Assembly: GCA_038237435.1 (NCBI GenBank)
Contig: JBBRYT010000011.1
Location: 62,001 to 126,000 of the forward strand
Direction of reading: 5' to 3'
DNA from: JACCTI01 sp038237435
Lineage (GTDB): Bacteria > Verrucomicrobiota > Verrucomicrobiia > Chthoniobacterales > UBA10450
DNA length: 64,000 nucleotides
Position numbers and translations under genes: made by a program. The notes below the pieces were generated by a model, which worked only from the letters and a program-made list of their open reading frames with translations, had not been told where the DNA came from and did no database searches. This document shows, piece by piece, positions 8,916 to 17,174 of this stretch; the stretch's first letter is position 1, and every line of letters starts with the position of its first letter.

Positions 8916-9215
8916 ATGAAAACATTTCGCGATATCAATTTTCGGTTGCAAAAGAATTTGCGCACACCAGCTGCGTTTTTAGTAGTAGCTGCCTTCGCGG
9001 CATTGTTCTGGATTTCGACTAGCAGCAATGGTTTAGCGGGAGCTCCTTGCACCCAGTGCCAGGTTTGTCACAAAAAGGTGCAGACCTTGTGCCTATCCTG
9101 CGCGAGTTCGGATTATGACCGACATCTCGATCACGGCGACCCACCCCGTGCCTGTAGCGCTACCCGGACGTCGAATCCGCCCGCGACCGCACCGATCGAT
9201 AGGCAAGCTCTCTAA
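8916..9215 (+). CDS. Small secreted CxxCH protein, copy 2
   Basis: A 99-residue protein with an N-terminal hydrophobic export segment (AAFLVVAAFAALFWISTSSN). The tail CTQCQVCHKKVQTLCLSC then DYDRHLDHGDPPRAC closely matches the copy at 3653. This copy has two extra cysteines, giving CxxCxxCH, and a Pro/Thr-rich extension. The conserved core CHKxVQTL...DYxRHLDHGDPxRAC is shared. It is followed 80 bases later by the second O-antigen-ligase-like gene. Confidence 0.75.
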   Translation: MKTFRDINFRLQKNLRTPAAFLVVAAFAALFWISTSSNGLAGAPCTQCQVCHKKVQTLCLSCASSDYDRHLDHGDPPRACSATRTSNPPATAPIDRQAL

Positions 9216-9295
9216 TCGGACGCGTCAACAGCCATCGGGTAAAAGGGCGGGCTGATGCTGCTCCTCAGAGAGCGGCGTCCTAGCAAACCGCGGAA

Positions 9296-11083
9296 TTGCT
9301 TGTGACGCGATCGTGGCCTTTCCGTGTCAGCGGATTCGCCACAGGAGTGTTAGTCGCCGGTGCACTTGCGTTTCTCCAAAGTCTCAACGACGAAAAGGAT
9401 CTTTTCTCCTGTCTTTGCGCTGTCGGCGTAATTGCGGTTGCGGCCCTGGTTGCTCTCGGCCTTCCCAGTGTCCCAAAGTCGAGGCCCGACTTCCTCTGCC
9501 TCTGCGCTAGCGGCGTCTTTTTCTCGTACGTTATCATACGCGGAGCGACTTCACCGGTTAACCATGTCGCGCGCATGGACCTATATTGCGTGCTGGGCGG
9601 ACTGACCCTCTACGGGATTATTCTCACGGCCTATGCTTCTTCAACTCGGCGCATCGCACTGATCTTGGGCTTGCTTGCGTTCGCCACCGTGCATGTCCTC
9701 GTTAGTGTAGTGCAATTCGGAATAGGTAGGAACTATGACCTGCTCTTTCCATTACTTGCCGGCGTTGCGCACAATCCTCGCGCTGCCGGTCTCTTCATTG
9801 ATCCAGACCATCTAGCTGGTCTCCTAGAAGTTCTTGGTGTGCTCGGTTTGAGTATCACCGCCTGGAGCCGATGGCCGAACTGGATGCGAGTCGTTTTTGG
9901 TTACCTCACCGCCGTCTGCTATTTCGGACTGATCTTAACTGGAAGCCGCGGGGGCTATCTTAGTGCTGCGACCAGCCTCATTCTTTTTTGTGTGCTCAGC
10001 TTTGTTACTCTGCATGCGGCTAGCCTTACTCACGTGGCAAAATTTGGCGGAAGCGGTCTGTTTCTCTTCGGGCTAGTCCTTTTCGCCTCTTGGTTTTTCA
10101 TCCAACAAAACGCTGGCTTGCAAAAGCAAATGAACGCCGTCTTCACGCCGGATCAGGGACGTTTGGATCTCTGGCAGGCGGCAATCGAGCAGTGGAAGCT
10201 ACGTCCCATCGTTGGTACTGGGAGCGGCACCTATCTTTATTACGGACGCGAATTTCGTGCACCGCAAATGCAAGAGGATGCAATCGACGTGCATAATGAC
10301 TATCTCAATCTCCTTTGCGAGTATGGATTGGTCGGAATGGCCGGCTTCTTTTTCTTCTTTGGCACGCACCTTTATCGCGGGCTAAGAGCCTTTGCCCACC
10401 TCGGTCCAAAGCGCATCGCTAGTGGTAGCTCTCTGCGCAGCGATCGTCTGGCCCTAACTATCGGCGGGCTCTGTGCTATCGCCGCCTACGTAGTGCATTC
10501 GATGGTCGACTTCAATTTTCACATCCCAGCAAATGCCTTTCTCTTCGGCATCGTTTTTGGTTTGCTGGCTAATCCCGACATACGAACGGTAACTCGGGAA
10601 ACTCCCGTCATTCCCCTTAGACCTTGCCTTATCGGGTTAGCTATAATTGGACTCCTACAATGCGCTCGTCTTCTTCCGGGCGAATATTTTGCAAATAGCG
10701 CTCGCGATGCCTTGTATAACGACAACCCCTCTGCGGCCATCGACTTAGCCGAAAAAGCCCTGGCTAAGGAAAAGCAGAATCCAAACATCTACTTTTATCT
10801 TGGCCGGGCTTTAGTCGCGTTAGGCAACAGTGGCGATCGAAGGCCTGATCGCACCGCCCTTTTTGAGCGCGCGCTTCAAGCCTTTGAACAAGCCCGTCAT
10901 CTCGCCCCGCTCGATGAAACATACCCATTAGAAATGGCTCGCGTCTACGATAGACTTGGACGCTTCGGCGAAGCCGAAGCGATGTTTACTATCGCGCGGG
11001 AACGGGACCCGCGCTCCGGCACCGTGGATGAACTCTACCAACTTCACCGCCAACTAGCGAACGGAGCTTCAACTACTCGTTAG
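9296..11083 (+). CDS. O-antigen ligase/polymerase-like membrane protein with C-terminal TPRs, copy 2
   Basis: A 595-residue paralogue of the product at 3936, with a TTG start at 9296 (GTG at 9302 possible). The membrane topology is the same, and so is the ligase loop TGSGTYLYYGREF with DVHNDYLNLLCEYG. It shares AYVVHSMVDFNFHIPANA and the same TPR tail (LAEKALAKEKQNPNIYFYLGRAL). The stop codon TAG is embedded in a one-mismatch copy of the dispersed motif (CTCGTTAGGT, 11076-11085). It converges on comM. Two non-identical copies may act on different glycans or glycoproteins. Confidence 0.85.
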   Translation: MLVTRSWPFRVSGFATGVLVAGALAFLQSLNDEKDLFSCLCAVGVIAVAALVALGLPSVPKSRPDFLCLCASGVFFSYVIIRGATSPVNHVARMDLYCVLGGLTLYGIILTAYASSTRRIALILGLLAFATVHVLVSVVQFGIGRNYDLLFPLLAGVAHNPRAAGLFIDPDHLAGLLEVLGVLGLSITAWSRWPNWMRVVFGYLTAVCYFGLILTGSRGGYLSAATSLILFCVLSFVTLHAASLTHVAKFGGSGLFLFGLVLFASWFFIQQNAGLQKQMNAVFTPDQGRLDLWQAAIEQWKLRPIVGTGSGTYLYYGREFRAPQMQEDAIDVHNDYLNLLCEYGLVGMAGFFFFFGTHLYRGLRAFAHLGPKRIASGSSLRSDRLALTIGGLCAIAAYVVHSMVDFNFHIPANAFLFGIVFGLLANPDIRTVTRETPVIPLRPCLIGLAIIGLLQCARLLPGEYFANSARDALYNDNPSAAIDLAEKALAKEKQNPNIYFYLGRALVALGNSGDRRPDRTALFERALQAFEQARHLAPLDETYPLEMARVYDRLGRFGEAEAMFTIARERDPRSGTVDELYQLHRQLANGASTTR

Positions 11084-11099
11084 GTACTTTAGCTGGTTA

Positions 11100-12635
11100 C
11101 TAGACCCACAACGTGCGATCAAAGGTTCTGTATTGGATAGCTTCGCTGACATGGTCGGGTCCGATGTCTTTTGCTTCAGCTAGGTCGGCGATAGTGCGCG
11201 AGACTTTGAGGATGCGATCGTAGGCCCGGGCACTTAGATTCAATTCCGTCATTGCGACCCGAATCAGTTCCTGTGATTCTTCGCTTAAGGAGCAGTATTG
11301 TTTAATCTGCCGCGGTCCCATGCGCGCGTTGCAGTTTATCTTCGCATGGGAACGAAAGCGCGCCTGCTGATGTTCGCGGGCCAGGATAACTCGTTCGCGA
11401 ATCGCCGCAGAAGGTTCCTCCGAGCGTGTACTCGAGATATCGCGAAATTCTACCGCCGGCACTTCGATGTGCAGATCTATCCGATCAAGTAAGGGCCCGG
11501 AAATGCGTTGGCGATAACGTTGCACTTGAATCGGACTGCAACGGCACTCGCGTTTCAGATCTCCGAAGTAACCACAAGGACAAGGATTCATTGCCGCCAC
11601 TAACATGAATTCTGATGGAAAGGTTACGCTGCCGGCCGCGCGGGAGACGGTAACACAACCATCCTCGAGCGGTTGCCGCAGTACTTCCAAAGTCGAGCGT
11701 CTGAATTCCGGAAGCTCATCCAAGAATAGCACACCGTGATGCGCGAGACTTACCTCGCCAGGCGAGGGATTAGCAGTTCCGCCTAGCAAGCCGACGTCGG
11801 AAATGGTGTGATGCGGCGATCGAAACGGCCGCGTCGAAACAAACGCTTTTTCCGGCGTCAGCATTCCGGCGATCGAATGAATCTTGGTACTTTCGATCGC
11901 CTCTTCTAGCGACATCGGTGGAATGATGGTCGCGATGCGCTTCGACAACATCGACTTCCCCGAACCAGGAGGCCCGATCATCAGCAAATTATGACCACCC
12001 GCGACTGCTACCTCTATCGCGCGCTTTACATGTCCCTGTCCTTTTACGTCGCTAAAATCAACTTCGTAGTCTTGATGCTTGGCGAAGAAGTCCGTGAGAT
12101 CGCCGCGCGTTGGTTGCAACTGCACTTCGCCGCGAATAAATGCAAAGGTCTGTCGCAAGTTCTGCACGCCATAGATCGCAATACCGGAGACCATCGCTGC
12201 CTCCCGCGCATTCATCTCCGGAACAAAGAGCGCGAGCTTTCCGCGTTTACGCGCTTCAATCGCCGCCGGTAAGACTCCGCGCACTGATCGGACGGCGCCA
12301 CTTAGGGCGAGTTCGCCGAGAAAACTATACTTCTCCAGAATCGGATCCTCGAATTCTTCCGCCGCGGCGACCATACCGAGAGCGATCGGCAGATCGAAAC
12401 TGGGTCCTTCTTTTTTGATATCGGCCGGAGCGAGATTGATCGTCGTGCGTCCGCGTGGCCAATGATAGCCGCTGTTGCTGATCGCGGTGGTGACACGATC
12501 CTGACTTTCCTTCACCGCCGTATCCGGCAAACCAACGATCACAATCTTCGGATCACCGCGCGCGGCGTTTACTTCGATTTCAACTTCGTAGGCATCGATG
12601 CCATAGACCGCCGCCGAATAAATCTTCGCTAGCAT
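11100..12635 (-). CDS. comM: YifB/ComM-family Mg-chelatase-like AAA+ ATPase
   Basis: A 511-residue protein of standard family length. An N-terminal ChlI-like domain (residues 1-165, MLAKIYSAAVYGIDAYEVEI) precedes the AAA+ core, with Walker A GPPGSGKS, Walker B GVLFLDELPEF and the family sequence STRPFRSPHHTISD. A C-terminal Mg_chelatase_C segment carries NCNARMGPRQIKQYC and LSARAYDRILKVSRTIADL. ComM of Vibrio is a branch-migration helicase that helps integrate imported single-stranded DNA during natural transformation; YifB homologues also occur in species not known to be competent. Its presence matters for the uptake-sequence hypothesis. Confidence 0.95.
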   Translation of the reverse strand: MLAKIYSAAVYGIDAYEVEIEVNAARGDPKIVIVGLPDTAVKESQDRVTTAISNSGYHWPRGRTTINLAPADIKKEGPSFDLPIALGMVAAAEEFEDPILEKYSFLGELALSGAVRSVRGVLPAAIEARKRGKLALFVPEMNAREAAMVSGIAIYGVQNLRQTFAFIRGEVQLQPTRGDLTDFFAKHQDYEVDFSDVKGQGHVKRAIEVAVAGGHNLLMIGPPGSGKSMLSKRIATIIPPMSLEEAIESTKIHSIAGMLTPEKAFVSTRPFRSPHHTISDVGLLGGTANPSPGEVSLAHHGVLFLDELPEFRRSTLEVLRQPLEDGCVTVSRAAGSVTFPSEFMLVAAMNPCPCGYFGDLKRECRCSPIQVQRYRQRISGPLLDRIDLHIEVPAVEFRDISSTRSEEPSAAIRERVILAREHQQARFRSHAKINCNARMGPRQIKQYCSLSEESQELIRVAMTELNLSARAYDRILKVSRTIADLAEAKDIGPDHVSEAIQYRTFDRTLWV

Positions 12636-12674
12636 CGCGCAGCCAAGTTGTCAGAGAACGTTTCACAGGAAAAG

Positions 12675-13283
12675 ATGCAAAGGGTGAACAATCCGCTCTT
12701 TCTTTTTGCGCCAGGCGCAGGTGCGCCATCAATCCATCGCTGGATGCAGCATTGGAAGGGCTTGCTCGAAACCATTGGGCCCACGCATACCTTCGACTAT
12801 GATTATATGCGCTCAGGTTCGCGCCGGCCAGATCCGTTGCCGATTTTGATCGCAGCCCATCGCGCGGCGCTGTCGCAAGCGCGCGAAATGCACCAAGGTC
12901 CGATTGTTCTCATCGGTAAAAGTATGGGCGGACGAATTGGTTGCCACGTCTCGTTAAACGAAAAAATCGCCACGCTCATTTGTCTGGGCTATCCCCTCTG
13001 TGGCGGCGGAGATCCCAATAAATTACGCGACAAAATTCTGCGTGAGATCAGCGCGCCGATTCTTTTTGTGCAGGGCACACGCGATTCACTTTGCCCTCTG
13101 GATTTGCTTAAAAAGGTGCGAAAAGAGATGCGCGCTCCTAACGAGTTGTTCGTGGTCGAAGGCGGCGATCACTCGCTCGCTGTCATCAAAAAACAGCTCA
13201 TGGCCGCCAAAGAGACGCAAGCCGACGTTGATGCTCGAATTCTACGCGCGGTGAATCTCTTTCTCGCGGGGCAGGTGAGCTAG
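12675..13283 (+). CDS. Tex30/KANL3-type alpha/beta hydrolase
   Basis: About 202 residues from ATG 12675, preceded by an AGGA ribosome site; a TTG at 12648 is an alternative start. The alpha/beta hydrolase landmarks are the nucleophile elbow GKSMGGR, the acid in VQGTRDSLCP, and the His in VEGGDHSL. An N-terminal oxyanion-region sequence, LFAPGAGAP, is typical of the short dienelactone-hydrolase-like Tex30 group. The substrate is unknown. It is divergent from comM, and its stop overlaps the convergent metallopeptidase by 4 bases. Confidence 0.8.
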   Translation: MQRVNNPLFLFAPGAGAPSIHRWMQHWKGLLETIGPTHTFDYDYMRSGSRRPDPLPILIAAHRAALSQAREMHQGPIVLIGKSMGGRIGCHVSLNEKIATLICLGYPLCGGGDPNKLRDKILREISAPILFVQGTRDSLCPLDLLKKVRKEMRAPNELFVVEGGDHSLAVIKKQLMAAKETQADVDARILRAVNLFLAGQVS

Positions 13284-14518
13284 AAATTCTCTCCGCGTTT
13301 CTCGTAAGAGAGCAACCCCTCTGCACGGACGGCTTCGTAATCCTGCAAAGCGTTCGCTATTAAGGACGGCGGCAATGCATGAGCAGAGAGTACGCTCGCG
13401 CCTTTCTTCTTTCCGATTGCCTCCAGAAATTCCAGGATCTGATGAGCTTCCGGTTGACCTGAAATCACCAGCCCCCAAACGGCTAAAGTCGTCAGCTGCG
13501 CATTCCGATACGCAGGCGAATCGTCAAAAGGTGATTGCCACTTCAATCCGCGTCGGTCCCAAGCGTCTGAGTCGACGCTTTTTTCGAGATACTCCAAGGC
13601 CGTTTTATCCCCGCTGTTTGCCAAATATCCCAATCCAAGCAACGCAGCCTTCTTCGCGCGATATTCGCTCGCACTCAACTTGCCTTCACCGCGCTCGAAG
13701 ACCCCGATTGCTTCGCCGGCGATCCCCGCGTTTCTACCAACTATGCAAAGCGTCGTGATAATGTTTGCACGATGCCGCGCCTCTTTCGGATCCTTCAGCA
13801 TCTTAAGAAGAGTCGGCACAACTTCCTGGGGATACTTCGTCGCAAGCTCATAAGGCACGCCGTGAATGTAGATATGCCTAACGAATGCTTCGATGTCCGT
13901 CGGCGCGGACGGTGTTGGGCTATTATTGTCGACCGGAGGCGATGACGCAGGCGTCGCGGACGGAGACGCGTAAGGAAAATAATCGCATTCCCATGCGAGC
14001 ACTCGGCGATTCGTATCCCAGAGCGCGGGATACATCAGCGCGTTAGCGTTGTTGCGATGATGCAGGCCTTGAGTGTGCCCGTATTCATGCGCCCAAAGAA
14101 TTCCCTCCAAACTTTCGAAATCGCGCACGACCACCATGCAGTTCGCAGAGGTGCTCGCGCAACCGTGGAAGTCGCCCGGAACCATGCACCAGTTGATCTC
14201 GCGCACGACGTGGACATTTCCGCGTTCCGCACAAACTTCAGCGAAGTCGCTGGTGTCATTGATTGCACCGATTCCATCAAAGCTGCTAACCGGCCCGCTC
14301 CGGCGAAAATCGACGTCGCATGAAACATCGTCCGTGCCGTCTTTCTTCAGGAGGAGAGCGTGAGCATCGGCAAAAATCTGGTCGGCTCGTTGCTCGCTGA
14401 TTGTGACTCCGACATGGCGGCTGATCACCATGTTGATTTGTGCCCAAGCCAACGGCGCGAGGAGGAAGGGTAAACTCGACCCAACCGCAATCAACAAACC
14501 AGCCGCTGTTCGTCGCAT
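13280..14518 (-). CDS. Secreted metzincin-type metallopeptidase with HEAT-like C-terminus
   Basis: A 412-residue protein with a signal peptide (residues 1-26, ending APLAWAQ). The zinc signature HEYGHTQGLHH at residues 144-154 fits HExxHxxGxxH, and the following ALMYP supplies a Met-turn, so it is a metzincin. Several cysteines in the catalytic part (DVSCDVD, EVCAERG, NWCMVPGDFHGC, SANCMVV) suggest disulphides. A Pro/Ser/Thr linker at about 185-205 leads to about 200 residues of helical HEAT-like repeats, probably for substrate or partner binding. Likely extracellular or periplasmic; the substrate is unknown. Confidence 0.8.
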   Translation of the reverse strand: MRRTAAGLLIAVGSSLPFLLAPLAWAQINMVISRHVGVTISEQRADQIFADAHALLLKKDGTDDVSCDVDFRRSGPVSSFDGIGAINDTSDFAEVCAERGNVHVVREINWCMVPGDFHGCASTSANCMVVVRDFESLEGILWAHEYGHTQGLHHRNNANALMYPALWDTNRRVLAWECDYFPYASPSATPASSPPVDNNSPTPSAPTDIEAFVRHIYIHGVPYELATKYPQEVVPTLLKMLKDPKEARHRANIITTLCIVGRNAGIAGEAIGVFERGEGKLSASEYRAKKAALLGLGYLANSGDKTALEYLEKSVDSDAWDRRGLKWQSPFDDSPAYRNAQLTTLAVWGLVISGQPEAHQILEFLEAIGKKKGASVLSAHALPPSLIANALQDYEAVRAEGLLSYEKRGENF

Positions 14519-14592
14519 CGTTCCAGTAACCGCCTTATACCTTCTAGTCCTTCAGTCGCGCGCATGTAAAGTGGTGAGGAACGGGATCTGAA

Positions 14593-17169
14593 ATGCGGAA
14601 GGACCAACGAGTCGTTAAAGTCAATGGACGCGAACTGACCATTTCCAATCCGGGAAAAGTTTACTTCCCTGAAAGCGGCTTCACCAAAGGCGGGGTCGTC
14701 GCGTTCTACGACAAGATCGCTGACATTATTCTACCGCACCTGCGCAATCGGCCGCTGACGATGAAACGTTACCCGGAAGGTGTGAAGGGCGAGCATTTTT
14801 ACGAGAAGAATGCGCCCAAACACACTCCGCCGTGGGTGAAGACATTCCCGATTCCACGTGAGGAAGGCGGCGGCGACATCAATTACATTTTGTGCAATGA
14901 CCGCGCCACGCTCCTGTGGGCGACTAACCTAGCCGATATCGAGAAGCACGTCCTGCTCGCGCGTGTGCCGGAAGTGAATCACCCCACCTCGATCGTGTTC
15001 GATCTTGATCCCGGCGAGCCGGCCACGATCGTCGATTGCGCGGAGGTCGCTCTGAGTCTGCGCAAGATTTTCGCGCGCTGGAATCTCGAAACATTCGCAA
15101 AAGTTTCGGGCTCCAAAGGATTGCATCTGAGCGTGCCCCTGAACGGCGATGCGCCTTACGACGTGACCCAACCATTCGCGAAAAGTGTCGCCGAGTTAGT
15201 TGCTCACGAAATGCCAAAACGCGTCGTTGCCGAAATGGCCAAGAGTCTTCGCACCGGAAAAGTTCTCATCGATTGGAGCCAGAACTCCGACTTCAAGACC
15301 ACCGTCTGCGTCTACTCGATGCGCGCGAACGGTCCGGAGCCGCACATTTCCATGCCGATAACATGGGAGGAGTTGGAACGGGCGGTTAAACGGAAAGAGA
15401 CAAAGGATCTCACTTTCACACCTAAAAGCGCGGTCAAACGACTCGAGAAGCTGGGAGATTTATTCGCGCCGGTTTTGAAACTGAAACAAGAATTGCCGGT
15501 CGCGTTTACCAAAGCGCTCGCCGCCGCACCCGCGCCGAAACTGAGTCGCTGGCCGCGCAACCTGAAGAAAAACGAACGCGACAAGAGCTTGCGCGAATAC
15601 CGTGCGAAGCGCGATCCCACGCAGACGTCGGAGCCGATGCCGGCGCCATCGCCTAACGAGAGCAAGCGCAAAGGTCCGCATCGTTTCGTGATTCAAAAAC
15701 ATGCGGCGAGTCATTTGCACTACGATTGGCGGCTGGAAATGCAGGGTGTCCTTCGCTCCTGGGCCGTGCCGAAGGGTCCGCCGACACTACTGAAAGAAGC
15801 GCGTCTGGCCATGCACGTGGAAGACCATCCACTCGATTATGAGAAGTTCGAAGGCACGATCCCGCCGGGAAATTACGGCGCCGGCACAGTCATGGTCTGG
15901 GATTATGGAGTGTATCAGGACATCACGGGCAATGACGCCGCCGCGTTTCACGCCGGCAAAATGCACATCGTCATGTCAGGGCAAAAACTGAAGGGCGAAT
16001 GGATTTTGGTGAAAGACAAACGCGAACCGGAAAGCAACCGCTGGCTGCTCATTAAAGCCGGCCAATCGATGAAGCCGATCTCGGCCAAGATCGATGATAG
16101 CTCGGCAATTTCGCGGCGTTCCATGGCCCAAATCGCGACAGCGAACGACGCGCAATGGCAAAGCAACCGACCAGCCGCGAATGCACGGCGGTCACTTCGC
16201 CTAACGAGTCGTAATTCTGCCAAACCAAAATTCGTTGAACCAATGAAGTGCAAGCCGGTAATGAATTTGCCTAACGAGAGCAATTGGACTTTCGAAATTA
16301 AGTTCGACGGCTATCGCTGCCTCGCGATCAAGATGGACGGCGATGTGAAGATTTTCTCGCGAAATGAGAATCTCTTAAATGAACGCTTCCCCAGCGTCGT
16401 CGCCGCGCTCGCCGAACTGCCCGGCGATTTTGCCATCGATGGCGAAATCGTTGCGCTCGATGAGCAAGGCCGTCCGTCGTTCCAACTTCTACAGAACAAT
16501 ATGTCCAAGGTGTTCGACGCTTATTTTTATGCCTTCGATTTGCTCAATCGAAATGGCGAAGAATTCTTGCGAAGCCCAATCGAGCAACGGCGAGCCTTGC
16601 TCGATGAAATGATGGCGGACCCTGCCGACCCGTTGCGTCGCTCGCCGCTGCTCGACGCGCCCTCCAGTCAAGTGCTCGATGCGGTGCGGAAGCTCGGGCT
16701 CGAAGGTGTTGTCGGTAAACGAAACGGCTCGATCTATGAGGCGGGCGAACGTTCCGGGGCCTGGATCAAGCAGCGGACGGGAGCTGAACAGGAATTTGTC
16801 ATTGGCGGTTACAAGCCGGGGACGCGCGGCTTCGACTCGTTGCTCGTGGGAGTGTACGAAGGTAAGCGGCTCATGTTTGCGGCGCAGGTGAAGGACGGTT
16901 TCGTTCCGCGAATGCGTGATGAAATTTTCGCACAGCTAAAGAACCTCCAGAAGGCCACCTGTCCATTCGTGAACCTGCCTGAGAAAAAAGGGGCGCGCCG
17001 TGGCGAGCCACTCACGGTCGAAAAGATGAGGGAATGCCGTTGGCTGGAGCCTCGAGTCATTTGCCGGGTCGCATTCGTCGAATGGACGGACGCGGGTAAT
17101 CTGCGACACGCAAAGTTCATCGCAATGCGCGACGACAAAAACCCGAACGAAGTGGTGCGCGAGACCTGA
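14593..17169 (+). CDS. ligD: ATP-dependent DNA ligase LigD (polymerase-phosphoesterase-ligase)
   Basis: An 858-residue non-homologous end-joining enzyme. Residues about 5-300 are the LigD primase-polymerase domain (PLTMKRYPEGVKGEHFYEKN, VFDLDPGEP). Residues about 360-520 are the 3'-phosphoesterase domain (RFVIQKHAASHLHYDWRLEM, WAVPKGPP, GTIPPGNYGAGTV). Residues about 550-858 are the ATP-dependent ligase, with the adenylated lysine K570 in EIKFDGYR. The domain order Pol-PE-Lig is the mycobacterial one, not the Pseudomonas PE-Lig-Pol. The usual partner Ku is not in the window. Three exact copies of GCCTAACGAG lie at 15651, 16199 and 16269, all in the inter-domain linkers. Confidence 0.97.
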   Translation: MRKDQRVVKVNGRELTISNPGKVYFPESGFTKGGVVAFYDKIADIILPHLRNRPLTMKRYPEGVKGEHFYEKNAPKHTPPWVKTFPIPREEGGGDINYILCNDRATLLWATNLADIEKHVLLARVPEVNHPTSIVFDLDPGEPATIVDCAEVALSLRKIFARWNLETFAKVSGSKGLHLSVPLNGDAPYDVTQPFAKSVAELVAHEMPKRVVAEMAKSLRTGKVLIDWSQNSDFKTTVCVYSMRANGPEPHISMPITWEELERAVKRKETKDLTFTPKSAVKRLEKLGDLFAPVLKLKQELPVAFTKALAAAPAPKLSRWPRNLKKNERDKSLREYRAKRDPTQTSEPMPAPSPNESKRKGPHRFVIQKHAASHLHYDWRLEMQGVLRSWAVPKGPPTLLKEARLAMHVEDHPLDYEKFEGTIPPGNYGAGTVMVWDYGVYQDITGNDAAAFHAGKMHIVMSGQKLKGEWILVKDKREPESNRWLLIKAGQSMKPISAKIDDSSAISRRSMAQIATANDAQWQSNRPAANARRSLRLTSRNSAKPKFVEPMKCKPVMNLPNESNWTFEIKFDGYRCLAIKMDGDVKIFSRNENLLNERFPSVVAALAELPGDFAIDGEIVALDEQGRPSFQLLQNNMSKVFDAYFYAFDLLNRNGEEFLRSPIEQRRALLDEMMADPADPLRRSPLLDAPSSQVLDAVRKLGLEGVVGKRNGSIYEAGERSGAWIKQRTGAEQEFVIGGYKPGTRGFDSLLVGVYEGKRLMFAAQVKDGFVPRMRDEIFAQLKNLQKATCPFVNLPEKKGARRGEPLTVEKMRECRWLEPRVICRVAFVEWTDAGNLRHAKFIAMRDDKNPNEVVRET

Positions 17170-17174
17170 GACGA

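Noticed and set aside
3653..9215. Calling the small CxxCH proteins c-type cytochromes
   Set aside because: There is a single CxxCH in a tail of only about 40 residues, with no cytochrome fold or distal Met region. The conserved HLDHGDP and last Cys point elsewhere.
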